Assembly: GCA_934590325.1 (NCBI GenBank)
Contig: CAKTOW010000004.1
Location: 1 to 64,000 of the forward strand
DNA: 64,000 nucleotides
Reading direction: 5' to 3'
Source of the DNA: an uncultured Oscillospiraceae bacterium
Lineage (GTDB): Bacteria > Bacillota > Clostridia > Oscillospirales > Oscillospiraceae
Of the stretch, positions 15,289 to 24,322 are shown piece by piece. The notes beneath the pieces were generated by a model. It was given only the letters and a program-made list of their open reading frames with translations. It had not been told where the DNA came from and searched no databases. The translations under genes and the position numbers were made by a program. Within the stretch, counting starts at the first letter, position 1. Every line of letters begins with the position of its first letter.

Positions 15289-18216
15289 TCAGTTGATGGT
15301 GCGCTGCCCAACGGTGACCTGGGCAGCCTGTACCACGTCGGTGATGGTGACCTTTCCGTCACCGTTGATGTCGCCGGCCTTGGCGTAAGCGCCGCTCAGC
15401 TTGGAAGCCCCGGCCACGCTGCTCTGCAGCTTGACCACGTCTGTGATGGTGATGCGTCCGTCGCCGCTGACATCGCCGGTGACCACGATGGTCACGCTGG
15501 TGCCGTTACTGACGGCGGTCATGCCGGTGCCCACCAGACCGGAGGTCACCTTGGTACTGCCGCTGTACACGGTGTAGCCGCTGGTGGTCAGCGAGGACAC
15601 GGAGGTGCTGGGGGACACGCCGGTCAGATAGTTCCCGCTGGGCGTGGGCGTTGTACCGCCGCCGTTGCCGCCGCCGTTGCCGCCTCCGCCGTTGCCGCCA
15701 CCGCCGCTGTTCCCGCCGCTGTTGGCGGTCTGGGTGAACACGGCCGTGTAGGTCACGTTGCCGGCGGGCATGTAGGTCACGTTGGCCACGAACTGCTTGC
15801 CGCTGTCATCCACCCAGTGGCTGAAGCTGTACACGTACTTGCTGGTGGCGGCCTTCACCGGGTTGGCCGGCGCCTGGATCAGGCTGTCCTTGGCCAGCTG
15901 GCGGGTGCGCACCACGCTGCCGTCCACCTTGAAGGTGACGGTGTACAGGGTGCCGAACTTGGCCTCCACGGTGTGGTCCTCAGCGGCCACCATGGAGTTG
16001 GAGAAGATCTGCACGCCGTCGGAGGTGAACCAGCCCTGGAACCCCTCGGTGGTGATCTCGGGCAGCTCGCCGTAGGTGTCGCCCAGCTTGTATACCTTGG
16101 TCTTGACCACGGTGTTTCCGTTCTTGAAGGTGACGGTGTACTTCTCCTGGGAGATGGTGCCGGTGGTGCCGCTGTCCCTGGCGCCCACGGTGAAGGAGCT
16201 GGACAGCAGCTGCACGGACTGACCGTCGCTGTTGATGCCGGTGATGGTCAGGGTGTAGGTGCCCTGCTTCAGAGAACTGAAGGTGCACCTGTCGTCCAGC
16301 GTCCACAGGTCGAACCAGTTGCCGCTGCCGGTGCCGGTGGCGGTAAAGCCGCCGCCGGCGGAGTTACGCACCTCCACGGTCACGGACCGGATGCCCTGGG
16401 TGCAGGACACCACGCCGCGGATGGGGAAGGAGGAGTTGCCCTCGGTCAGGTGGTGGGTGACCTTATTGCCGATGGCATCGGAGTCGCTGCAGCCGGGATA
16501 GAACATCCCGGTCAGCGTCCAGGCATCCCGGCCGGTGGCCTTGTTCAGGGACCAGCGGGCGGCGTTGGCGGCCTCACCGGCAAGGCCCACGGTGTAGGTG
16601 GTGATGGTGGTGGTCGTGGCCGCTTCGGCGGCCATCTGCTCGTCCACCAGCTTACCGGCTACGATGGCGATGATCTCGTCAAGCGTTTTGCCGGTAAAGT
16701 TCTTAATGGATTCGAGATACGCATTCTCAAGCTCAGAGAACTGCTTCTGATGCTCTTCCGTGATTTTGTCTTCATCTTCCGGGAGAGAAACGATGAAGTC
16801 ATACATAGCCTTTTCGGCGGCTTCGAGCTTATCGAGGTCAGCTTTGATCTCATCCTCACTTTTGTCCTTCAGATGTTCCTCAGTCAGGGCGGTGACCTCT
16901 GCAGTCGTCAGCTCTTCAAACCGCGCCTGAGTGGTCTCGTCCAGCGTGTCCTCGCCAACAGCGGTGATCATGGCGGCCACGCGCTCATCACGGGTCAGCA
17001 CGTCGCTGCCGTCCTCCGTGACCTCCTTGCTGGTCACCGTCACGGTCACATACTGCTTGGTGCCCATGTTCTGCAGGGTATAGCCGCTGCCGCCGCTGAT
17101 GCTCCAGAACTGGCTGCTGCTGGTGGAGGGGGCCTCCAGCACCAGCTTGCCGTTGGAAATGGCCAGCCGCTGGCCGTCAGCGGTGGAGAGGATGTAGCAG
17201 TCATTATCATAATAGGTCAGCTGCAGCTGTACGGCGTTCTTGCTGTCCACCAGCGTGGACTTGCTGGGGTCTAGCCCGTGGTTCTGCTCGCTGCCGTTTA
17301 TGTAGGTCAGGGTGTACTTGCCCTCGGCGATGCCGGGGGCGGTGTTGGCGTAGCGCATCACCAGCGCGTCCGCCGGTTCGTTCACGTGCAGGCGGCTGTA
17401 CACGGAGGTCTGCACGCCGCCGCCGTTGACGTTGAAGTAGGCCATGGAGCGGCCGTACACGCCGTACTTGGTGGCGGTCAGGGTCTCCATATTGTCCTTC
17501 TTGTACATGCCTTTGGGATCCAGACGGCTGCACTCGGCGTAGATGGCGGCGATAAGCTCCGCCTCGCTCTGGTTCTTGAAGCCGCCCAGAGCGTTGAACG
17601 CCCGGTAGATGACGCCGGTGGCGCCGCTCTTGCCGTCGCTGCTGTTGGCGCCGGAGGTCACGCCCACGCCGTGGTGGACGCTGCGGCTCCAGAACACGTT
17701 CTTCAGGGCGATGGAGTAGTTGTCGATGTCAAAGCCGGGGAACAGGCGCTCCACATTGGTAATGAGGTCTGTGTACTGGGTGCTGCCCCAGAACTCCGTC
17801 TGCGCCTGGCCGAACTCGGCGGAGTTTTTACCGTGGCCGATAGACTGCCACGTGTTTTTGAAGTTGGTACCGAAACCGGGATAATATTCACCCTTGGTGT
17901 TAAAGGCGTAGGCGTTATACAGTGTATCGCCGAAGCCGCGGTACACGGCATTGTCGGACTTTTTCAGCCAGTCCATAAAGGTCGCCACCGTGCCCTCCAC
18001 GAACATATACAGTCCGTAGGAGGTGCCGCCGCTGTCCTCATCCACGGTGGAGATCAGGCCGGGATCGGCGCTGTTCCCCGTTTCGTAGTATTGGCTCAGC
18101 GAACCGAGCTTCGTGTCGCTCCACGGCTTGCTGGCGGCCAGCAGTATCGTGGTGACGCAGCTCACCAGCATGACCGTCGCCAGTACCAATGCCATTCCCC
18201 GTTTTGTCCTTTTCAT
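15289..18216 (-). CDS. Large secreted multidomain protein with C-terminal dockerin
   Basis: A 975-residue secreted protein. Order: signal peptide (1-28); a globular domain ~30-260 with GGTSYGLYMF and a WSRSVHHGVG segment, faintly like secreted lysozyme/chitosanase-type hydrolases; a beta-rich segment ~325-400 that could be a ricin-like sugar-binding unit; a charged helical stretch ~405-525 of lower G+C; a beta domain ~550-680; two InlB/Listeria-Bacteroides-type repeats (~692-755 and ~757-827); a Gly/Asn linker; a small beta module; and a type I dockerin (~913-970) with two Ca2+ loops, GDVSGDGRIT and GDINGDGKVT. ATG at 18216 is preferred; a GTG two codons earlier is possible. A cohesin-like gene follows directly. 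The catalytic activity is unproven. Confidence 0.75.
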   Translation of the reverse strand: MKRTKRGMALVLATVMLVSCVTTILLAASKPWSDTKLGSLSQYYETGNSADPGLISTVDEDSGGTSYGLYMFVEGTVATFMDWLKKSDNAVYRGFGDTLYNAYAFNTKGEYYPGFGTNFKNTWQSIGHGKNSAEFGQAQTEFWGSTQYTDLITNVERLFPGFDIDNYSIALKNVFWSRSVHHGVGVTSGANSSDGKSGATGVIYRAFNALGGFKNQSEAELIAAIYAECSRLDPKGMYKKDNMETLTATKYGVYGRSMAYFNVNGGGVQTSVYSRLHVNEPADALVMRYANTAPGIAEGKYTLTYINGSEQNHGLDPSKSTLVDSKNAVQLQLTYYDNDCYILSTADGQRLAISNGKLVLEAPSTSSSQFWSISGGSGYTLQNMGTKQYVTVTVTSKEVTEDGSDVLTRDERVAAMITAVGEDTLDETTQARFEELTTAEVTALTEEHLKDKSEDEIKADLDKLEAAEKAMYDFIVSLPEDEDKITEEHQKQFSELENAYLESIKNFTGKTLDEIIAIVAGKLVDEQMAAEAATTTTITTYTVGLAGEAANAARWSLNKATGRDAWTLTGMFYPGCSDSDAIGNKVTHHLTEGNSSFPIRGVVSCTQGIRSVTVEVRNSAGGGFTATGTGSGNWFDLWTLDDRCTFSSLKQGTYTLTITGINSDGQSVQLLSSSFTVGARDSGTTGTISQEKYTVTFKNGNTVVKTKVYKLGDTYGELPEITTEGFQGWFTSDGVQIFSNSMVAAEDHTVEAKFGTLYTVTFKVDGSVVRTRQLAKDSLIQAPANPVKAATSKYVYSFSHWVDDSGKQFVANVTYMPAGNVTYTAVFTQTANSGGNSGGGGNGGGGNGGGNGGGTTPTPSGNYLTGVSPSTSVSSLTTSGYTVYSGSTKVTSGLVGTGMTAVSNGTSVTIVVTGDVSGDGRITITDVVKLQSSVAGASKLSGAYAKAGDINGDGKVTITDVVQAAQVTVGQRTIN

Positions 18217-18301
18217 AAACACACACCCTGCCTTATCTCTAAGTTGTATGGGAACTCCGGCGGCGGCAAAAGCCCCTCCGCCGATTTACATAACAATATT
18301 C
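18217..18301 (-). other. 5' leader of the dockerin-protein gene
   Basis: The promoter at 18308-18336 implies a leader of about 85 nt. It contains GGCGG and CCGCC arms around AGGGGCTTTTG, so a local hairpin is likely. I compared it by eye with c-di-GMP and other common riboswitch cores and found no match. Confidence 0.35.
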
Positions 18302-18307
18302 ACGTGT

Positions 18308-18336
18308 AGTATACCATCGGTCTCCCCGGTTGTCTA
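18308..18336 (-). promoter_or_regulatory. Promoter of the dockerin/cohesin operon
   Basis: TAGACA (18336-18331), a 17-bp spacer and TATACT (18313-18308) on the minus strand. Confidence 0.65.
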
Positions 18337-18468
18337 CCAAAAAAATGGGAAAAACACAAAAAATATGAAAATTTTGTCGTAAGCACCACAAGATTTGGGT
18401 GGATTTATGGAACAGGATGTCGTATAATGGCCGCAGGCTGACAAAAACACGCAAGGAGAATTTAATTT

Positions 18469-20133
18469 ATGTCAACGAAAACTGAGAAAAAACGCGGCGG
18501 CGGTGCGGCGGTGGTCGTCATCGTCCTCTGCCTCATCGCCCTGGGTGCCCTGGGATATGTGATATGGCGGCAGTTCTGCCCCGCTGTGCCGGACACGGCG
18601 GCGGGCTATGTGGCCTCCGCCGGGACCACCGCCCCTGTATATGACGAAAAAGGGGAGCAGTTGGGTTCCCTGGTACGCGGCGCGGAGGTGCAGTACGTCG
18701 CCGAGGATGTGGAGAGCGGCGCGGAGCGCGTCCGCGTGGTCAACGGCGAGGGCTATGTCTACGTGGCCCCGGCCAACATCGCCGCGGATTATAGCGGCGC
18801 TGTGCTGACGGAAACGGTGTACGCCCTGCGGGGCATGAGCCTTGTGGACGAGACCGGCGTCACCCCCGGCTGCGCCGTGGAAAAGGGCATGGCGCTCACC
18901 GTCACCGGCTTCGACGGGCTGGACGAGGCCGGCCAGGTCCTCCGCTGGAGGGTATCCTGTGACCGGGGCGAGGGCTATATTTCCAATGAAAATGTCCGCC
19001 TGACCCAGGAGGAGGCCGCCGCACAGTACGACGCCGAGGCCTATGCGATACACGCCGCCCGCGGTGACGCCTGGGGCGGCGGCGACGCGGCGGATCTGGA
19101 CTACTACCCCACGGAAAAGGGACCCATCCCCGGCAACGATATGCCCGACGAGGTGCGGGCACTGTATCTGAACGGCAGTGCCATCCAGTACGCGGACAGC
19201 TACCTCCGCGTGGCGGCGGGCACCGGCATCAACGCCTTTGTGGTGGACATCGTGGACGGCACCGCCGTGTCCTACGCCTCCCCGGTGATGCAGCAGTACA
19301 GCCCCTCGGCCTATGCCGCGGCCCAGGACACTATGGAGAACTTCCGGGCCAATGTGCAGAAGCTCCGGGACGCTGGCTGCTACGTCATCGGCCGCATCAC
19401 CGTGTTCAACGATGCGCACCTGGCCGCCGACCACCCGGAGTACGTGATCTCCGACCTGGACGGCACCCCCCTGAAGATAAGCTCCATGTACTGGCCCAGC
19501 GCCTATAACCGTACCGTCTGGCAGTACAAGACCGACCTGGCGCTGGAGGCCGCCGCCCTGGGCTTCAACGAGATCCAGTTTGACTACATACGCTTCCCCG
19601 ACGGCGCGTACAAGTACGAGCAGGCGGGCACCATCGACTATAAGAACACCTACGGCGAGAGCAAGGCCCAGGCCGTCCAGCGCTTCCTGATCTACGCCGC
19701 CCAGCGGCTCCACGATGCCGGGTACTATGTTTCCGGCGACGTGTTCGGCGAGTGCGCCAACGCCTACGTCACCGCCTGCGGCCAGTACTGGCCGGCCATC
19801 AGCTCCGTGGTGGACGCCATCTCCGGCATGCCCTATCCCGACCATTACAGCGCCCAGGGGGACTATAAGCCCTGGGAGCACCCCTACACCACCGTCCATA
19901 ACTTCGGCGAGAGCGCCATGGCCCGCCAGAGCGAGACCGCCTCTCCCGGCGCCGTCCGCACGTGGATACAGTGCTACAACGCCATCCGCGAGCCCTATAA
20001 CCACTACGGCGCGGCGGAGCTGGCCGACGAGGTACGCGCCCTCCGCGACGCCGGCTGCACCGGCGGCTTCATGACCTGGAACGGCGCCTCCGACATCGAC
20101 AAGTACCGCGAGGTCATCTCCGCCCTCAGCTGA
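18469..20133 (+). CDS. Membrane-anchored putative glycoside hydrolase (DUF4015 type)
   Basis: A 554-residue protein with a short basic N-terminus and one membrane helix (~14-34), acting as a signal anchor. Two SH3-like beta modules (~45-105 and ~110-175, the first with YVASAGTTAPVYDEKG) precede a TIM-barrel-like domain (~220-545). This contains FVVDIVDG, IGRITVFND, NEIQFDYIRFPDG and the closing GGFMTWNGASD, which match the putative glycoside hydrolase family once called DUF4015. The acidic residues in QFDYIRFP are likely active-site residues. AAGGAG precedes the ATG. It is transcribed divergently from the dockerin/cohesin operon, so the locus may act on a surface polysaccharide. Substrate unknown. 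Confidence 0.85.
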   Translation: MSTKTEKKRGGGAAVVVIVLCLIALGALGYVIWRQFCPAVPDTAAGYVASAGTTAPVYDEKGEQLGSLVRGAEVQYVAEDVESGAERVRVVNGEGYVYVAPANIAADYSGAVLTETVYALRGMSLVDETGVTPGCAVEKGMALTVTGFDGLDEAGQVLRWRVSCDRGEGYISNENVRLTQEEAAAQYDAEAYAIHAARGDAWGGGDAADLDYYPTEKGPIPGNDMPDEVRALYLNGSAIQYADSYLRVAAGTGINAFVVDIVDGTAVSYASPVMQQYSPSAYAAAQDTMENFRANVQKLRDAGCYVIGRITVFNDAHLAADHPEYVISDLDGTPLKISSMYWPSAYNRTVWQYKTDLALEAAALGFNEIQFDYIRFPDGAYKYEQAGTIDYKNTYGESKAQAVQRFLIYAAQRLHDAGYYVSGDVFGECANAYVTACGQYWPAISSVVDAISGMPYPDHYSAQGDYKPWEHPYTTVHNFGESAMARQSETASPGAVRTWIQCYNAIREPYNHYGAAELADEVRALRDAGCTGGFMTWNGASDIDKYREVISALS

Positions 20134-20141
20134 AAACGCGC

Positions 20142-20190
20142 AAAAAAAAGAACCGCCTTAGGCCACCTGGCCTAAGGCGGTTCTTTTTTT
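20142..20190. terminator. Strong bidirectional terminator
   Basis: Arms AAGAACCGCCTTAGGCC and GGCCTAAGGCGGTTCTT around ACCT, with T/A tracts on both sides. Confidence 0.92.
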
Positions 20191-20192
20191 GT

Positions 20193-20236
20193 GTCCCGGC
20201 ATCCGCCGTTCCTTGCGATAACGGAAGTGCCGGGAC
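20193..20236. repeat. Inverted repeat beside the terminator
   Basis: Outer 9-bp arms GTCCCGGCA and TGCCGGGAC with a smaller inner pairing (CCGTT/AACGG). It lies between the strong terminator and the FCD remnant; no function is evident. Confidence 0.6.
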
Positions 20237-20281
20237 AGCAAGAGGGGGGAGGAGTAAAACCACAAAGGGTGTTTCTGCGTA

Positions 20282-20782
20282 TCATGCCTGCGCGGCGTCC
20301 GTCCGGTCGCCGGCCAGGTGCTCGAAGATGAAGTTCCAGTATTCCACCTTGCCGATCAGGGCGGAGCGGTCCGCCAGCGCCTCGTCGGAGAAGAAGTCCT
20401 TCAGCACGGTCTCGTTCTGATAATCGGGCTTCATCAGGCAGTATTTCATTTCCTGCACCAGCACCCGCAGGGTCTCCATCCGGTGGGAGAACATGATCTG
20501 CGCGGCCCGCTCCGGGTTCCGCGCCTCGATCTCCGCGATCAGCTGCTGGTGCTCCTGCAGGGAGTTTTCAATGTGACTGGGGATAAGCAGCAGGATGGAG
20601 CGTGTGTGGTAGGCCTTGCGGGTCAGGTCATCGATCATGTCCTGCAGCCGCCCGCAGGGGGCGAACTCGTACAGGGACTTGTAGAACTGGCGGTTGACGA
20701 TGACGTACTGCTCCAGCTCCCCGGCGCGGTACGGCCCGCTGTCCCAGCGGATGCCGTACACCTGCTGCATCCATTCCTTGTA
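20282..20782 (-). pseudogene. Remnant of an FCD-type GntR regulator, N-terminus missing
   Basis: About 167 codons that translate into the C-terminal ligand-binding half of an FCD (FadR-like) regulator: VNRQFYKSLYEFAPCGRL, a SHIENSLQEHQQLIAEIEARN segment and a following SHRMETLR helix with the usual metal-site histidines. The frame joins unrelated sequence upstream at about 20783. The winged-helix DNA-binding domain and start codon are absent, so it cannot work as a regulator. On the opposite strand at the same junction a DUF169 fragment begins, so one deletion seems to have removed both 5' ends of a divergent gene pair. Confidence 0.7.
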
Positions 20783-21256
20783 CGCCCCTACTTCTTCGCC
20801 GACTCGTCCCAGACGTTCATGCTGCTGGCGGGCTGGCAGTACTACGGCTACGAAAAGCTGGAGTTCACATTCGTGGGCGAGTCCACCTGCTCCGACAGCT
20901 GGGTCAGCACCATCCTCACCGGCAAGCCCAAGGTCTCCATCCCCAGCTTTGCCGACCGCAAGTTCGCCGGCCTGAAGGACGACGAGCTGGTCATATCCAT
21001 GAAGGCGGCGGACCTGGAGCGCGCCGTCAACGGCGAGTACGAGTTCGCCGGCACCATCGTGGAGCGCTTTGCCGGCTACCACCGCCAGAGCTACGGCGGC
21101 TGCAAGGTGGGCGTGGGCGCGGCGGCCGTGGGTTACCGCACGGAGTCCATGCACGGCGCAGGCTCTCCTCAGGCCCAGCGCATCATGATCGCCCGTCAGA
21201 GGAACATCCAGGAGAAGAAAAAGCTGGCCAAGAACATCGCCGGTATCCAGAAGTGA
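20783..21256 (+). pseudogene. Remnant of a DUF169-family protein, N-terminus missing
   Basis: About 157 codons matching the C-terminal part of DUF169 proteins by eye: a LLAGWQYYGYEKL opening, FVGESTCSDSW, the ILTGKPKVSIPSFADR stretch and DDELVISM. The coding sequence has no start codon or ribosome binding site at its left end and abuts the head of an FCD regulator remnant on the other strand. DUF169 proteins are uncharacterised. The stop is followed 15 bp later by the acyl-CoA dehydrogenase remnant, suggesting an original operon. Confidence 0.65.
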
Positions 21257-21271
21257 CGTGAGGAGGAGCGT

Positions 21272-21667
<396 letters not shown>

Positions 21668-21681
21668 AACGAAATACCCGC

Positions 21682-21713
21682 AAAAAAGAACCGCCATCCG
21701 GCGGTTCTTTTTT
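21682..21713. terminator. Bidirectional terminator
   Basis: Arms AAAAAAGAACCGCC and GGCGGTTCTTTTTT around ATCC, shared by the dehydrogenase remnant and the convergent ABC importer operon. Confidence 0.9.
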
Positions 21714-21718
21714 ACTCC

Positions 21719-22759
21719 TTACTGTTTCTCCATGGCTTTCTCCGCGAAGCTGTTGTCCACCAGCTTGTCGAAGTCCACCCACTGCTCCTTCGTCAGCTCA
21801 CCGGCCTCCGTCATGACGGTCTCCAGCCGCTCCAGCGCCGACCGGGCCATCATCGGCCCTGCGTTCCAGGCGTCGATGGCCCGGTGCCGGGCGGTGACGG
21901 CCTCCAGCGTGTCGATGTCCGTGTCCGGGAACTGGTCGATGATGGCCTCCGCCACCTCCCGGTCACTGTGCTCCGTGATCCACTGCTGCGCCCGCGCGAT
22001 GGCGTTGGCAAAGCCCTGTATCACCTCCGGATGCTCCGCCATATAGCTCTGGCTGGCGAAGTAGGCGGTGTACGGTATCTCGCCGGATTCCTCCCCGATG
22101 GAGCACAGGATATACCCGTGTCCGGCCCGCTCCACCTCCGTGGCCGTGGGCTCGAACAGCGTCACATAGTCCCCCTGCCCGCCGGTGAACGCCCCGGCCA
22201 TCATGTTGAACTGCACCGAGGTGTCCACCACCGCGTCCTCCTGGGGCACGATGCCGTGCTGCTTGAGCACGTACTCCAGCGTCATCTCCGGCACGCCGCC
22301 CTTGCGCCCGCCGATAATGGTCTTGCCCTTCAGGTCATTCCAGTCGAACGCGCCCTCTGTGCGCCCCACCAGGAACGAGCCGTCCCGCTTGGTCAGCTGC
22401 GCGAATATCACCGGGAGATCGTCCTTCCCCTGCCCGTGGACGTAGATGCAGCTCTCCGGCCCCGCAAGCCCGATGTCCGCGCCGCCGGAGACCACGGCGG
22501 TCATGACCTTATCCGCCCCGCCGCCGTTGCTCAGCTCGATGTCCAGTCCCTCGTCGGCGAAGAACCCCTGGCTCATGGCCACGTACTGCGGCGCGTAGAA
22601 CACCGAGTGGGTCACCTCGCTCAGCCGCACGGTGACGGTCTGCGCCGCCGCGCCGTCCGTGCCCGCCGTGTCCGTGTCCGTTTTCCCCGCGCCGCAGCCG
22701 GTCAGCAGGCCCAGCGACAGCAGCGCGGCCATACAAATGCAGATGATGTGTTTTTTCAT
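21719..22759 (-). CDS. ABC importer substrate-binding lipoprotein (NitT/TauT/ThiY type)
   Basis: A 346-residue lipoprotein. The signal peptide ends in the lipobox LLTGC with C22 as the lipidated residue, followed by a Gly/Thr/Asp linker. The binding domain shows the SsuA/ThiY-like pattern: FYAPQYVAMSQGFFADEGLDIEL is split over the first lobe, then GADIGLAGPES, and a hinge segment with GRKGGVPEMTLEYVLKQHG. ATG at 22759 overlaps the permease stop by 4 nt (ATGA), indicating coupled translation. The family binds nitrate, taurine, aliphatic sulfonates or thiamine precursors; no TPP riboswitch is present upstream, so the ligand stays open. Confidence 0.9.
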   Translation of the reverse strand: MKKHIICICMAALLSLGLLTGCGAGKTDTDTAGTDGAAAQTVTVRLSEVTHSVFYAPQYVAMSQGFFADEGLDIELSNGGGADKVMTAVVSGGADIGLAGPESCIYVHGQGKDDLPVIFAQLTKRDGSFLVGRTEGAFDWNDLKGKTIIGGRKGGVPEMTLEYVLKQHGIVPQEDAVVDTSVQFNMMAGAFTGGQGDYVTLFEPTATEVERAGHGYILCSIGEESGEIPYTAYFASQSYMAEHPEVIQGFANAIARAQQWITEHSDREVAEAIIDQFPDTDIDTLEAVTARHRAIDAWNAGPMMARSALERLETVMTEAGELTKEQWVDFDKLVDNSFAEKAMEKQ

Positions 22760-23571
22760 GTCCGTACCCCCCATAGATGATTCAGGAATGTTTCCGCCCG
22801 CAGCACCAGCAGGTACATGCCCACCGCCGCCAGTCCCAGCACCGTCACGCTGGCCATGACCAGGTCCATGTTGAATACCTGCGAGCCGTAGACGATCAGG
22901 TACCCCAGCCCCGCCCGGGACACCAGGAACTCGCCCATGATGACACCCACCCAGCTGAGCCCCACGTTCACCTTCAGGGTGGAAAACAGCGTGGGGCAGT
23001 TGGCGGGGAACACCAGCAGCCACAGTATCTGCCGCTTGCCGGCGCCCATTGTCCGCATCAGGCGTATCTTCTCCGGGTCGGTGGTGCGGAACCCGGTGTA
23101 CATGCTCAGGATGGTGACGATCAGCGAGATGGCCAGCGTCATGGCGACGATGGCGCCCATGCCCGCCCCCATCCACACGATGAAGATGGGGCCCAGGGCG
23201 GTCTTGGGCAGGGCGTTCAGCACCACCAGATACGGGTCCAGGATGCGCGCCGCGGTGTCCGACCACCACATGCCCACCGCGGCGGCGGTGCCCAGCAGCG
23301 TCCCGGCGGTGAAGCCCAGCACCGTTTCACCGCAGGATACCGCCGCGTGGCGCCACAGCTCCCCGCTGCGGCACAGTGTCCACAGCGTCCGCACCATACG
23401 GCTGGGGCTGCTGACCAGGAATCCGTCGGACAGCCCCACCCGGCAGCTCAGCTCCCACAGGGCGAACAGCCCCGCCACCAGCGCGATCTGCCATATCCGC
23501 ACCCGGCGCTTCTCCCGCCGCACCGCCGTCAGATACGCCGCCCGCCGGGGCGACAGCACGGTCTCAGGCAT
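22756..23571 (-). CDS. ABC importer permease (NitT/TauT type)
   Basis: A 271-residue inner-membrane permease of the BinPDT_comp family with about six membrane segments and the EAA-type cytoplasmic loop (around RTMGAGKRQILWLLVFP) that contacts the ATPase. It overlaps the upstream ATPase gene by 8 nt and the downstream binding-protein gene by 4 nt, so all three are one operon. Confidence 0.92.
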   Translation of the reverse strand: MPETVLSPRRAAYLTAVRREKRRVRIWQIALVAGLFALWELSCRVGLSDGFLVSSPSRMVRTLWTLCRSGELWRHAAVSCGETVLGFTAGTLLGTAAAVGMWWSDTAARILDPYLVVLNALPKTALGPIFIVWMGAGMGAIVAMTLAISLIVTILSMYTGFRTTDPEKIRLMRTMGAGKRQILWLLVFPANCPTLFSTLKVNVGLSWVGVIMGEFLVSRAGLGYLIVYGSQVFNMDLVMASVTVLGLAAVGMYLLVLRAETFLNHLWGVRT

Positions 23572-24322
23572 GGATGTCCAACTCCTTCCATATAGCGTTG
23601 AAATACCGGTGGAACTCCGGCGTGTCCCGCCGCGCCATGGGCTCCATGCCCCGCAGAACGCCCATATCCACCTGTGTCTTGACCACGGCAGGCCGCCGGG
23701 ACAGTACCACCACCCGGTCGGACATGCTCACCGCCTCCGAGATGTCATGGGTCACCAGCAGCGCTGTCTTGCCCTCCTGCCGCAGGATGCGCCATATATC
23801 CGCCGACACCGCCAGCCGCGTCTGATAATCCAGCGCGGAAAACGGCTCATCCAGCAGCAGTATGTCCGCTCCCGTGGCCAGTGTGCGTATCAGGGCGCAC
23901 CGCTGGCGCATGCCCCCGGACAGCTGTCCCGGCTTCTTTTTGGCGAAGGCCGCCAGCCCGTACCGCTCCAGCAGCTCCTGTACGTGGGCGTAGGCCGCCG
24001 GGTCCGTTTCGCCCCGTATGGTCAGCCCCAGCGTCACGTTGTCCCATATATTCCGCCACTCGAAAAGCTGATCCCTCTGGGGCATGAACCCCACCCGGGG
24101 CGACGTGCCCCGCACCGGCTCCCCGCCGATGCGTATCTCGCCGCCGCTTAGGGTCTCCAGCCCCGCGATGGCGCCCAGCAGCGTGGATTTACCGCAGCCT
24201 GAGGGGCCCACCAGGCTGATGAACGCGCCGTCCTCCACGGAAAACGACACGTCCCGCACCGCCTCTACCTCGCCGTCGGCGGATTGGTAGCAGGCGGCGG
24301 CATGACGGAGCTCTATGCTCAT
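23564..24322 (-). CDS. ABC importer ATPase (NitT/TauT type)
   Basis: A 252-residue ATP-binding subunit: Walker A GPSGCGKST, a Q-loop around MPQRDQLFEWRN, signature LSGGMRQR, Walker B ILLLDEPF and the switch histidine in LLVTHD. It is the first gene of the three-gene operon. AGGAGG is about 11 nt before the ATG, slightly far. No promoter was clearly found in the 80 bp after the ylbJ-like gene. Confidence 0.94.
   Translation of the reverse strand: MSIELRHAAACYQSADGEVEAVRDVSFSVEDGAFISLVGPSGCGKSTLLGAIAGLETLSGGEIRIGGEPVRGTSPRVGFMPQRDQLFEWRNIWDNVTLGLTIRGETDPAAYAHVQELLERYGLAAFAKKKPGQLSGGMRQRCALIRTLATGADILLLDEPFSALDYQTRLAVSADIWRILRQEGKTALLVTHDISEAVSMSDRVVVLSRRPAVVKTQVDMGVLRGMEPMARRDTPEFHRYFNAIWKELDIHA

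Noticed and set aside
15640..15730. Gly/Asn codon repeat in the dockerin-protein gene as a CRISPR or satellite array
   Set aside because: It encodes an in-frame Gly/Asn linker just before the C-terminal modules and has no spacers.
13760..18216. A cellulosome
   Set aside because: Only one cohesin-like domain and one dockerin are present, with no cellulase or multi-cohesin scaffoldin in the window.
18217..18301. c-di-GMP riboswitch before the dockerin gene
   Set aside because: The conserved GEMM core and tetraloop-receptor sequence are not there; only a local hairpin is seen.
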